A DNA stretch of 5,288 bases from Chloroflexota bacterium (GTDB taxonomy: Bacteria; Chloroflexota; Limnocylindria; Limnocylindrales; CSP1-4). The number at the start of each line of letters is the position of its first letter. Position 1 is the stretch's first letter. Positions 1 through 5,288 of this stretch are shown here, one piece after another. Made by a program: the position numbers and the translations under genes. The notes under the pieces were generated by a model, which saw only the letters and a list, made by a program, of their open reading frames with translations, was not told where the DNA came from and made no database searches. Where the stretch lies: NCBI GenBank assembly GCA_013696275.1, contig JACCYW010000089.1:1-5288 (forward strand), given 5' to 3'.

Positions 1-29
1 AAGGTGGTGTGCGTCGCTGTGACGGCCAT
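1..29 (-). CDS. 5' end of an unidentified gene, cut by the window edge
   Basis: Only the first nine codons and part of a tenth are visible, reading MAVTATHTT. The call rests on a good start context. An AGGAG Shine-Dalgarno sequence (plus-strand positions 37-41) sits seven bases before an ATG at 29-27, and the reading frame stays open to the window edge. The start lies 23 bases after the stop of the NTF2-like gene on the same strand, so the two are probably co-transcribed and the product may work in the same process. Nothing can be said about its function from nine residues. The alternative is a chance ATG after a chance AGGAG, which the neighbouring sequence to the left would decide. Confidence 0.6.
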
Positions 30-36
30 GGTGCGT

Positions 37-41
37 CTCCT
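37..41 (-). promoter_or_regulatory. Shine-Dalgarno site of the edge gene
   Basis: AGGAG on the minus strand lies seven bases before the ATG at 29. It falls in the short gap after the NTF2-like gene and is the main evidence that a gene begins there. Confidence 0.55.
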
Positions 42-52
42 GGTGAGGGGTG

Positions 53-922
53 TCAGTCGGTCGACTGCTCGACGTTGAAGGTGGCCGCCAGGGCATCCGG
101 AGCGGCGAAGGCTCGGGCCAGGACGATGGGATCGAAGTACTCGCGAAACAGTCGGATCTTGCCGTTCACGACATGGAACAGGCCGGCGTATCGGTTGTCG
201 TAGCGGCCGCCCGAGGCAAGGGTGATCTTGCCCTGGTACTCCAGGAGGACCCACTCGGGGTCGGCCAGCGGTCGCACCGCCTCGACCGGGAACTCCATGG
301 ACCGGTAGGCGTCCGGCAGGCCGCCGTACTGGCGCCGAAGCGCACCGATGCCTTCCAACGTGGTAGGGAAGCCCTCTGGTGCGAAGGGCAGCTCCTGCCG
401 ACCTTCCTCCGCAAAGCAGGCCATCGCGCCCTCGATGTCCATGGCGCCCAGCCGCTCCAGGAAACGCACGGCGACCGCCGGCGCGTCGGCTGACCTGGGA
501 TCCAGGATGGACCGATCACCGGTCTCCCAACGGAAGCTCATCGTCACGGACGAGATGCGCCACTCGCCTACTTCGCGGATGAGCTCCCACCGGTAGTCGC
601 CGCCAAGGACCCAGCGGCCAGTACGCGGAGCGTGCGGCACATGTGTCGCCTGGAAGGTGGCCGTCGCGGTGGCCGCGCCGGCGTCCACCGTTACGAGGTG
701 ATCGCTTACCAGGTGCTGGGTCGCCGCCAGCTGGCCGAGGGTCCCCTTCCATTGGCTGATCAGGTCGCTCGCCCGGACCGTCCCAGGGTCACCACCGCTG
801 AGGCTGGTGTAGTCGACATGGACCTCATCGGTGAAGATGGACGCGAGGGCATCCCACTCGCCGCGGTCCGCGAGCACGGCCATCCGCGTGGTCGTCTCGA
901 TGATCTGACTGCGGTCGTCCAC
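53..922 (-). CDS. Tandem NTF2-like (SnoaL-type) double-domain protein
   Basis: A predicted soluble cytoplasmic protein of 289 residues holding two NTF2-like cone-fold domains. The first, about residues 4-135, resembles the SnoaL_4 / dehydratase-like type: an N-terminal helix, then FTDEVHVDYTS, the segment ATQHLVSDH with a possible active-site His70, and beta strands ending GEWRISSVTMSFRW. The second, about 147-275, resembles the plain SnoaL / PhzA-B type, with FLERLGAMDIEGAMACFAEE at its start and LFREYFDPIVLARAF at its end. NTF2-like proteins include isomerases, cyclases, dehydratases and non-catalytic ligand binders, and they usually have one domain of about 120-150 residues, so this looks like a fusion or duplication. 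The GTG start at 922 is preceded by GAGGAGG. The frame stays open further upstream, but that stretch is low-complexity and is better read as intergenic. The gene is divergent from the AraC-type regulator, which probably controls it. The substrate is unknown. Confidence 0.85.
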   Translation of the reverse strand: MDDRSQIIETTTRMAVLADRGEWDALASIFTDEVHVDYTSLSGGDPGTVRASDLISQWKGTLGQLAATQHLVSDHLVTVDAGAATATATFQATHVPHAPRTGRWVLGGDYRWELIREVGEWRISSVTMSFRWETGDRSILDPRSADAPAVAVRFLERLGAMDIEGAMACFAEEGRQELPFAPEGFPTTLEGIGALRRQYGGLPDAYRSMEFPVEAVRPLADPEWVLLEYQGKITLASGGRYDNRYAGLFHVVNGKIRLFREYFDPIVLARAFAAPDALAATFNVEQSTD

Positions 923-925
923 GGG

Positions 926-932
926 CCTCCTC
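926..932 (-). promoter_or_regulatory. Shine-Dalgarno site of the NTF2-like gene
   Basis: GAGGAGG on the minus strand ends three bases before the GTG at 922. The spacing is short, but the match is strong and it decides the start against the longer open frame reaching back to 1069. Confidence 0.6.
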
Positions 933-957
933 GGGTCGGTAGTGCGGTTCGCCGCCG

Positions 958-963
958 ACACTA
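958..963 (-). promoter_or_regulatory. Possible -10 element for the NTF2-like gene
   Basis: TAGTGT on the minus strand, within GGATAGTGT, fits a TANNNT -10 pattern about 35 bases before the GTG start. The stretch where a -35 box should lie (AAGAGC) is a poor match, so this is tentative. Confidence 0.25.
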
Positions 964-1048
964 TCCGCTCGGCGCCCGCCGCTCTTGTACGTTGTTGCGG
1001 TCGCGCGGCGGCGGTCGCGGGCGACGAGCACCGTTCCGACGCTGGGGC

Positions 1049-1054
1049 TAGGCT
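1049..1054 (+). promoter_or_regulatory. Possible -10 element for the AraC-type gene
   Basis: TAGGCT within GGGGCTAGGCTGCG fits a TANNNT -10 pattern about 35 bases before the GTG start at 1090. No good -35 hexamer is seen at the usual distance, as would be expected if an activator is needed, but the call is tentative. Confidence 0.3.
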
Positions 1055-1089
1055 GCGACGCCTCGACACATGTCCGCAGCGAGCCAGCC

Positions 1090-1917
1090 GTGTCCATCAC
1101 CACCACCTACTCGCTCGGTTCGACGGTCATCGAGACCTACCGATACGAGCCGGGTCCACCGGGCTTCATCCCGCCACATCACCACGACCAGTGGTCACTC
1201 TGCCTCAGCCTCGACTTCCCGGGCCGGATCCGCCACGGCGGCGAGACCCACTCGGTGCCGGTCGGCAGCCTGCTACTCGTGGCGCCCGGTGAGGTCCATG
1301 CCGAGTGGGATCCACACAGCCGCAGTACCGCTTCCCACTTCACGGTCGTCTACCTGGAAGCTGTCGAGGTGGCGGCGGCAGTTGCGGAGCTGGATGGTGG
1401 TGGCTGGCCCAGGACCCAGGCCCACGGCGATCCCGTCTTCTTCGACAGCCGCCTGGCGGGACGGCTCGGGGCTCTCTATCCGAGGCGTCCGGTGGCGCCT
1501 GGGCTGGAGGGCGACGTAGCGGGCGTCGAGCTGATATCCGATCTGGTCGGGCGCCGTGCCCGATCCCAGGTGCGGGCATCCAAGCCCCCCACCAGAGCGG
1601 TCGCCCTCATGCGCCAATACCTGGCCGACCAGCCCGAGCGCAACGTGCGGTTGGACGAGTTGGCGACCCTGACCGGGCTCAGCAAATATCACATGGTCCG
1701 AAGCTTCCGCGGCGAGGTGGGCATGACTCCGCACGCATACCACGTGGCCGGTCGGGTCATGCGCGCCAAGGACGAACTGCGGCGCGGCCGGCGTGTCGCA
1801 GAGGTCGCCCTTCAGTTCGGGTTCGCCGATCAGTCGCACTTCACGCGCCACTTCGGGCGCATCGTTGGCATCAGCCCTTCCGTCTTCGCGCGACGGGTCA
1901 CTGCCCCGGACGGATAG
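1090..1917 (+). CDS. AraC-family transcriptional regulator
   Basis: A DNA-binding regulator of 275 residues, a usual length for the AraC/XylS family. The N-terminal part (about 1-100) is a cupin-like effector domain with PPHHHDQWSLCLS (residues 28-40) and a PVGSLLLVAPGEVHAEW segment (57-73). These resemble the beta-barrel of AraC_binding proteins, where the histidines may line a ligand or metal pocket. The C-terminal part (about 168-269) is the double helix-turn-helix domain. Helix-turn-helix one is LDELATLTGLSKYHMVRSFR (188-207), followed by GMTPHAYH. Helix-turn-helix two is VAEVALQFGFADQSHFTRHF (236-255), followed by the family ending VGISPSVFARR. The GTG at 1090 was chosen because the only upstream in-frame alternative is a TTG at 985, which would add a low-complexity stretch crossing the promoter region. 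No clear ribosome binding site precedes it. The gene is divergent from the NTF2-like gene, its likely target. The ligand is unknown. Confidence 0.92.
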   Translation: MSITTTYSLGSTVIETYRYEPGPPGFIPPHHHDQWSLCLSLDFPGRIRHGGETHSVPVGSLLLVAPGEVHAEWDPHSRSTASHFTVVYLEAVEVAAAVAELDGGGWPRTQAHGDPVFFDSRLAGRLGALYPRRPVAPGLEGDVAGVELISDLVGRRARSQVRASKPPTRAVALMRQYLADQPERNVRLDELATLTGLSKYHMVRSFRGEVGMTPHAYHVAGRVMRAKDELRRGRRVAEVALQFGFADQSHFTRHFGRIVGISPSVFARRVTAPDG

Positions 1918-2338
1918 CCCTGCTGGCGCCGGCACGATGCTGCCACCACGAACGGACCTCGATGAGGCACGTGACCACCAGCACGGTCACGAAGACCAAT
2001 AGCCAGCCGAACGCGAACCAGCCAAGTAGCGGCGGATCGTAGAGATCGATGATGTCGCCCGGCGGCTCGATAGCGAACGGGCTGAAGTGGATGATCGACA
2101 GGAATACCGCGCCACCCCCGGACAGAAAGGCCCAGAAGCCGGGCCCGACGCGGCCGGCCCGATACAGCAACAGGCCGATCAAGATGGCCGGATAGATGGC
2201 CAGGCTGAAGGTGAATACGTTCACCTCGCCGGTCAGCGGCCAGCCGACATGATTGCCGCGGATGGCATGGTCCAGGTGGTGGCCGAGGGAGAGGAAGGCG
2301 GCCAGGTATGTCAGCCGGACCAGGACCGTGCTGTTCAT
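1898..2338 (-). CDS. Four-helix membrane protein of unknown function
   Basis: A hydrophobic protein of 146 residues with four likely membrane segments at about 5-22, 41-60, 67-86 and 104-126, and a short basic cytoplasmic tail. I do not recognise a named family. The most distinctive part is the stretch at the end of helix one, HHLDHAIRGNHVGWP (residues 20-34), with four histidines and an aspartate near the membrane face. A further His84 lies in helix three, and an acidic loop (EPPGDIIDLYDPP, 91-103) precedes helix four. Such residues could bind a metal, haem or proton, but this is inference. The start ATG overlaps the tsaC stop as ATGA and is preceded by GGGGAG six bases upstream, inside tsaC, so translation is probably coupled. 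The last 20 bases overlap the end of the convergent AraC-type gene. It is the last visible gene of the minus-strand operon. Confidence 0.85.
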   Translation of the reverse strand: MNSTVLVRLTYLAAFLSLGHHLDHAIRGNHVGWPLTGEVNVFTFSLAIYPAILIGLLLYRAGRVGPGFWAFLSGGGAVFLSIIHFSPFAIEPPGDIIDLYDPPLLGWFAFGWLLVFVTVLVVTCLIEVRSWWQHRAGASRAIRPGQ

Positions 2339-2964
2339 CCAGCGCTCCCCTTCGTGTCCCGGGCCACCTGTTGGATCGACGCCGCGTCGATGGCCCCCGC
2401 CCGCAGGATGCGCGGCTGGCCAGCGGTGTCGAATTCGACGACGGTCGACGGGACGCCGCCGCGGGCCGGACCGCCGTCCAGGACGAGCGCAAGCGAATGA
2501 CCGACCGAGGCTATCAACTCAGCGGCCGAACGCGCCTCTGGCTGACCGCTGATATTGGCGGACGTGACCGCGACAGGACCCAGCCGGGCGGCGAGTGCCC
2601 GAGGGGTGGGGTGGTCGGGCATGCGAAAGCCCAGCGAGCCGGTCGCTCCATAGAGCAGGTCGGGCAAGGCGACCCCCACCAGCGGTGACAGCACCAGGGT
2701 CAGTGGTCCGGGCCAGAAATGCTCGGCCAGACGGCGCGCGGCGTCAGGCAGGACGGCAAGTGCCTCCACCTGCGCCATCGAGTCGACCATGAGGGCGATG
2801 CCCTTCTCCTCGGATCGTCGCTTGGCGCTGATGACGGCGGCGAGCGCGGCATCCTGGGGCAGGACACAAAGGCCGTATACCGTCTCGGTCGGGAGGCCGA
2901 CGATGCCGCCCGCCCACAACGCCTCGACCGCCGCGCCGATGGCACCAGGAGCGTCGGACGGCAT
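2335..2964 (-). CDS. tsaC: Threonylcarbamoyl-AMP synthase (TsaC/Sua5/YrdC family)
   Basis: A cytoplasmic enzyme that makes L-threonylcarbamoyladenylate from threonine, bicarbonate and ATP. This is the first step of t6A37 modification of tRNAs reading ANN codons; the TsaD/B/E partners are not in the window. The 209 residues are one YrdC domain without the extra C-terminal Sua5 domain, so it is of the TsaC type. Visible motifs are LPTETVYGL (24-32), AKRRSEEKGIAL (47-58, the KxR nucleotide-binding stretch), FWPGPLTLVL (83-92), FRMPDHPTP (113-121), VTSANISG (133-140) and a GGVPSTVV segment (169-176) followed by ILRAG. The ATG at 2964 fits the start of the domain and has GGAGG 14 bases upstream, which is rather far. 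A GTG at 3033 would add 23 residues and overlap prmC by 26 bases, and cannot be excluded. The gene lies just after prmC and overlaps the membrane-protein gene by ATGA. Confidence 0.93.
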   Translation of the reverse strand: MPSDAPGAIGAAVEALWAGGIVGLPTETVYGLCVLPQDAALAAVISAKRRSEEKGIALMVDSMAQVEALAVLPDAARRLAEHFWPGPLTLVLSPLVGVALPDLLYGATGSLGFRMPDHPTPRALAARLGPVAVTSANISGQPEARSAAELIASVGHSLALVLDGGPARGGVPSTVVEFDTAGQPRILRAGAIDAASIQQVARDTKGSAG

Positions 2965-3007
2965 GATCGCCGGCCCAGCCTCCAGGCTCAAGATCGGCCA
3001 GCTGCAC

Positions 3008-3931
3008 TCAAGACCGGCCGACCTCCAGGACACGCGGCCGGCCGGTCAGGTCATCGTGGACCGTGGCGTGCCAGCCCGGTAGCGACTCGGCCGCCGCCGC
3101 GCCGGCCAGGTCAGCCTGGTCGGAACCGATCTCGATGAGCGCCAGGCCGGCTTCAGCGAGCTCGCCCGGCAACGCCTGCAGCAGCCCTCTGACGACGGTC
3201 AGCCCGTCCGGCCCACCATCGAGGGCGATGCGTGGCTCGAAACTGGCCGCGATGGGCAGTCCGGCGATGGCCGGGCCAGGCACATAGGGCAGGTTGGCGA
3301 CCACGATGTCCAGTGCGTCCGAGGCCACGCCGGAGACAGCGAGCAGATCGCCTTCCACCAGCACCACCCGGTCGGCCAGCCCGTGGGCGACCACGTTCTC
3401 CTTGGCGACGTCCAGCGCCTCAGCCGAGATATCCGATGCGACGATCGTGACATATGCGCCATACCCGCCACGGTCCAGGGTCCGCGCGAGCGCCACGGCG
3501 ATGGCCCCACAGCCCGTGCCGACATCCCACATCCGGAGTGGCGGAGCATCAGCACTCCGCGGCGCTGAGGTCAGCCGATGGCGCACGCGCTCCAGTGCCA
3601 GGTCGACCAGTCGCTCCGTCTCCGGCCGCGGGATGAGTGCTCGGCGGTCGATGCTGAAGGCCAGACCGTAGAACTCCTTGAGACCACGGATGTAGGCCAC
3701 CGGTTCGCCGGCCTCGCGGCGGTGCAGCAGCGCGCCGAACGCCTCCCGCTGGCCGTCGCCGGCCAGCGCATCGGGGTGCGCCAGGACCGCCGTGCGCTCC
3801 ACGCCCAGGACGTGACCAAGCAGCAGCTCTGCGTCAAGCCGGGCAGACTCCGAGCCCGCCTTTGCCAGGCGCTCCGCCCCGTCCCGCAGCAGCGCGCCGA
3901 CCGTTCCCGGCCGCTCCCAGCTGCCTGTCAT
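3008..3931 (-). CDS. prmC: Peptide chain release factor N5-glutamine methyltransferase PrmC
   Basis: PrmC (HemK) methylates the glutamine of the GGQ motif in release factors RF1 and RF2, using S-adenosylmethionine, and so supports efficient translation termination in the cytoplasm. The 307 residues show the family layout. An N-terminal helical release-factor-binding domain (about 1-85) has RLDAELLLGHVLG at 31-43. A linker follows with PVAYIRGLKEFYGLAF (77-92) and LIPRPETE (99-106). The Rossmann methyltransferase domain carries DVGTGCGAIAVAL (motif I, 136-148), the acidic SDIS (166-169), the catalytic motif NLPY (213-216) and FEPRIALDGG (231-240). The usual catalytic motif is NPPY; here the first proline is leucine, while the asparagine and tyrosine are kept. 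The ATG overlaps the stop of the debranching-enzyme gene as ATGA, and no separate ribosome binding site is visible, so translational coupling is likely. It is followed by tsaC, a common order. prfA, its frequent neighbour, is not directly upstream. Confidence 0.95.
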   Translation of the reverse strand: MTGSWERPGTVGALLRDGAERLAKAGSESARLDAELLLGHVLGVERTAVLAHPDALAGDGQREAFGALLHRREAGEPVAYIRGLKEFYGLAFSIDRRALIPRPETERLVDLALERVRHRLTSAPRSADAPPLRMWDVGTGCGAIAVALARTLDRGGYGAYVTIVASDISAEALDVAKENVVAHGLADRVVLVEGDLLAVSGVASDALDIVVANLPYVPGPAIAGLPIAASFEPRIALDGGPDGLTVVRGLLQALPGELAEAGLALIEIGSDQADLAGAAAAESLPGWHATVHDDLTGRPRVLEVGRS

Positions 3932-5288
3932 AGCCGGACGACGACCGAGATGTCACCAGTGCGACGCAGGACCTCCACACCAGTCGAACCATGACTGCGC
4001 CGGACCAACAGGTCGGCCACTGCGTCGCCCACCCGCACGTTCTCCAGCCGGACCTCCGGCAGCCAGTCGGGCAGCGCCGGCGAGCGCAGGGTGAGCTCGT
4101 GCTGCGAGGCATCAGCCTCCAGGCCGAGAAGAGCAGAAACGAGGTGGAACAGCGAGCCCGCCGCCCAGGCTTGCGGTGAGCAGGCGACCGGATAGGGCAC
4201 CGGAAAGGGTGAACGGGTCCGCTCGAAACCGCAGAAGAGCTCGGGCAAACGCGAGTCCCGGAAGTACATCGTCGCTTCTAGCATGGCCGCCACCACCTGG
4301 TCGGCTTCCTCCCGGAAGCCGTACCTGAGCAGGCCTGCCGCAGCTATCGCGTTGTCATGCGGCCAGACCGTCCCAAGGTGGTAGCCGATGGGATTGAAGC
4401 CGACCATGTCGGCCGACAGGGTGCGTATCCCCCAGCCACTCCAAAGGCCCGGTCCGAGCAGCGAATCGGCCACCCGTCGGGCATGGGCGGGCGAGGCCGT
4501 GCCGCACCAGAGCACGTGCCCGGCGTTGGAAGCTACGGCGTCGACGGCGCGCTTGTCGGCATCGAGCGCCATCGCGTAAGTGCCGGCGTCTTCCATCCAG
4601 TAGGCGCTGTCGATCCGTTCCGCCAGCTTGGCGGCGGCCACTCGCTGGCTCGCGGCGAGCCCGTCGTCGCCGCGCAGCGCGGCCAGCCTGGCCATCTCCA
4701 GCCGCGCTTTGTGGACATACGCCTGCACCTCGACCAGTGCCAGCGGACCGCGAGCCAGGGTCCCGTCACGCCATCGATTGGCGTCCGCCGAGTCCTTCCA
4801 GCCCTGGTTGTGGAGGCCCTGTGGGGAACGGCGCTGGTACTCGACGAAGCCATCGCCATCGATGTCCCCCCACTCGTCTATCCAGCGCAGCGCGGCCAGC
4901 GCGTTAGGCCACAGGCGGTCGATCGATCCGCGGTCACCCGACCAGCGCTCGTACTCGCCCAGCAGGATGAGCCACAGCGGGGTGGCATCGACCGACCCGA
5001 AATAAGGGGTGTGGGGGATCTCGCCCGCGGCCGCCAGCTCGCCGGTCCGCAGTTCGTGCAGGATGCGGCCCGGTTGCGCATCACGTCGATCGTCCATCGC
5101 AGTCGCCTGCAGCCGGGCCAGCACGGTCAACGTCTCATGGGCGATCTGCGGCCGGATGGGTAGCATCTGGAGGGCCGTGATGATCGAGTCGCGTCCGAAC
5201 AGCGTGCTGAACCAGGGCACACCGGCGGCCACGTAGCGCTCACCCTCGGCCGGGCCGCTGTTGACCAGCAGGCGCAGATCGGACAGGG
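3928..5288 (-). CDS. Amylo-alpha-1,6-glucosidase / glycogen debranching-type enzyme, C-terminal part
   Basis: The frame is open to the window edge, so the visible 452 residues lack their N-terminus; a GTG at 5232 is internal, not the start. It matches the bacterial glycogen-debranching-like glycoside hydrolases with an (alpha/alpha)6-barrel catalytic domain. These have an N-terminal beta domain, presumably outside the window here, and are around 650-720 residues in full. Motifs in the visible part are VPWFSTLFGRDS (23-34), SVDATPLW (98-105), DIDGDGFVEYQRR (141-153), NQGWKDSADA (160-169), SGWGIRTLS (283-291), YHLGTVWPHDNA (302-313) and CSPQAWAAGS (369-378). A short C-terminal beta segment follows, ending ISVVVRL. 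Conserved acidic residues in WKDSAD and WPHD are candidates for catalysis. The likely role is hydrolysis of alpha-glucosidic branch linkages in glycogen or a related glucan or glycoside, but substrate specificity in this group is poorly defined. No signal peptide can be judged. The stop overlaps the prmC start by ATGA. Confidence 0.9.
   Translation of the reverse strand, partial: LSDLRLLVNSGPAEGERYVAAGVPWFSTLFGRDSIITALQMLPIRPQIAHETLTVLARLQATAMDDRRDAQPGRILHELRTGELAAAGEIPHTPYFGSVDATPLWLILLGEYERWSGDRGSIDRLWPNALAALRWIDEWGDIDGDGFVEYQRRSPQGLHNQGWKDSADANRWRDGTLARGPLALVEVQAYVHKARLEMARLAALRGDDGLAASQRVAAAKLAERIDSAYWMEDAGTYAMALDADKRAVDAVASNAGHVLWCGTASPAHARRVADSLLGPGLWSGWGIRTLSADMVGFNPIGYHLGTVWPHDNAIAAAGLLRYGFREEADQVVAAMLEATMYFRDSRLPELFCGFERTRSPFPVPYPVACSPQAWAAGSLFHLVSALLGLEADASQHELTLRSPALPDWLPEVRLENVRVGDAVADLLVRRSHGSTGVEVLRRTGDISVVVRL

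Larger units (their letters stand above)
923..1089. promoter_or_regulatory. Shared divergent intergenic control region
   Basis: These 167 bases separate the start codons of the NTF2-like gene and the AraC-type regulator, so they should hold both promoters and any operator. An exact nine-base direct repeat, GCGGTCGCG, occurs at 997-1005 and 1011-1019, centred 14 bases apart. It could be a regulator site, but the region is so GC-rich that a chance repeat is realistic. Possible -10 elements of the TANNNT type lie on each side. No strong -35 boxes are visible. Confidence 0.5.

Noticed and set aside
923..1069. Upstream extension of the NTF2-like open frame by 49 residues, back to 1069
   Set aside because: The added residues are an Arg/Ala/Pro-rich, low-complexity stretch unlike any domain start, and they cross the divergent promoter region. 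The GTG at 922 has a strong GAGGAGG just upstream.
985..1089. TTG start at 985 for the AraC-type gene
   Set aside because: It would add 35 residues with no domain similarity and run through the shared control region. The GTG at 1090 places the cupin domain correctly near the N-terminus.
1273..1935. Minus-strand open frame of 220 codons opposite the AraC-type gene
   Set aside because: It is a shadow frame with no domain signal, and the opposite strand carries a full AraC family protein with both helix-turn-helix motifs.
1919..1945. GC-rich imperfect palindrome around GCTGGCGCCGGC just after the AraC-type stop, considered as a terminator
   Set aside because: The stem is short and imperfect, no T-run follows, and it lies inside the coding region of the convergent membrane-protein gene.
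1305..2042. Plus-strand open frame of 245 codons in another frame of the AraC-type gene
   Set aside because: It overlaps the AraC-type gene and the membrane-protein gene, and its translation is Arg/Gly/Pro-rich with no family features, as expected for an off-frame reading of GC-rich DNA.
4357..5163. Long plus-strand open frame of 268 codons opposite the debranching-enzyme gene
   Set aside because: It is an antisense shadow of a clearly conserved minus-strand gene in GC-rich sequence. Its translation shows no recognisable domain.

Overview
The window is GC-rich (roughly two-thirds or more G+C by eye), densely coding bacterial chromosome. It has GTG starts, short intergenic gaps and four-base ATGA gene overlaps. 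This fits a high-GC lineage such as Chloroflexota (for example Limnocylindria-like) or Actinomycetota. The sequence alone does not settle which, and there is no 16S or other marker here. I see no mobile element, CRISPR array, tRNA, rRNA or phage gene.

Left part (1-1917). A divergent pair shares one intergenic region of 167 bases (923-1089). To the left, on the minus strand, lies a 289-residue protein made of two tandem NTF2-like (SnoaL-type) domains. It is followed 23 bases later by the first nine codons of another minus-strand gene with a clear ribosome binding site, cut by the window edge. To the right, on the plus strand, lies an AraC-family transcription regulator with an N-terminal cupin-like sensor domain. 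The arrangement suggests a local regulator controlling a small minus-strand operon that handles an unknown small molecule.

Right part (1898-5288). Four minus-strand genes form a tightly packed operon, listed in transcription order: the C-terminal 452 residues of an amylo-alpha-1,6-glucosidase / glycogen debranching-type enzyme (its start is outside the window), prmC (release-factor glutamine methyltransferase), tsaC (threonylcarbamoyl-AMP synthase for tRNA t6A), and a four-helix membrane protein of unknown function. The first and second genes, and the third and fourth, overlap by ATGA. The prmC-tsaC pair is a widespread translation-quality gene order. The gene directly upstream of prmC here is a glycan hydrolase, where prfA is often found.

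The operon converges on the AraC gene, and the two coding regions overlap tail to tail by 20 bases, so no terminator fits between them. Overall this looks like mostly ordinary chromosomal housekeeping and accessory sequence. The points most worth checking are the fused double NTF2 protein with its regulator, the unknown histidine-rich membrane protein, and the non-canonical NLPY motif of PrmC. I did not find convincing evidence of a new multi-gene system.
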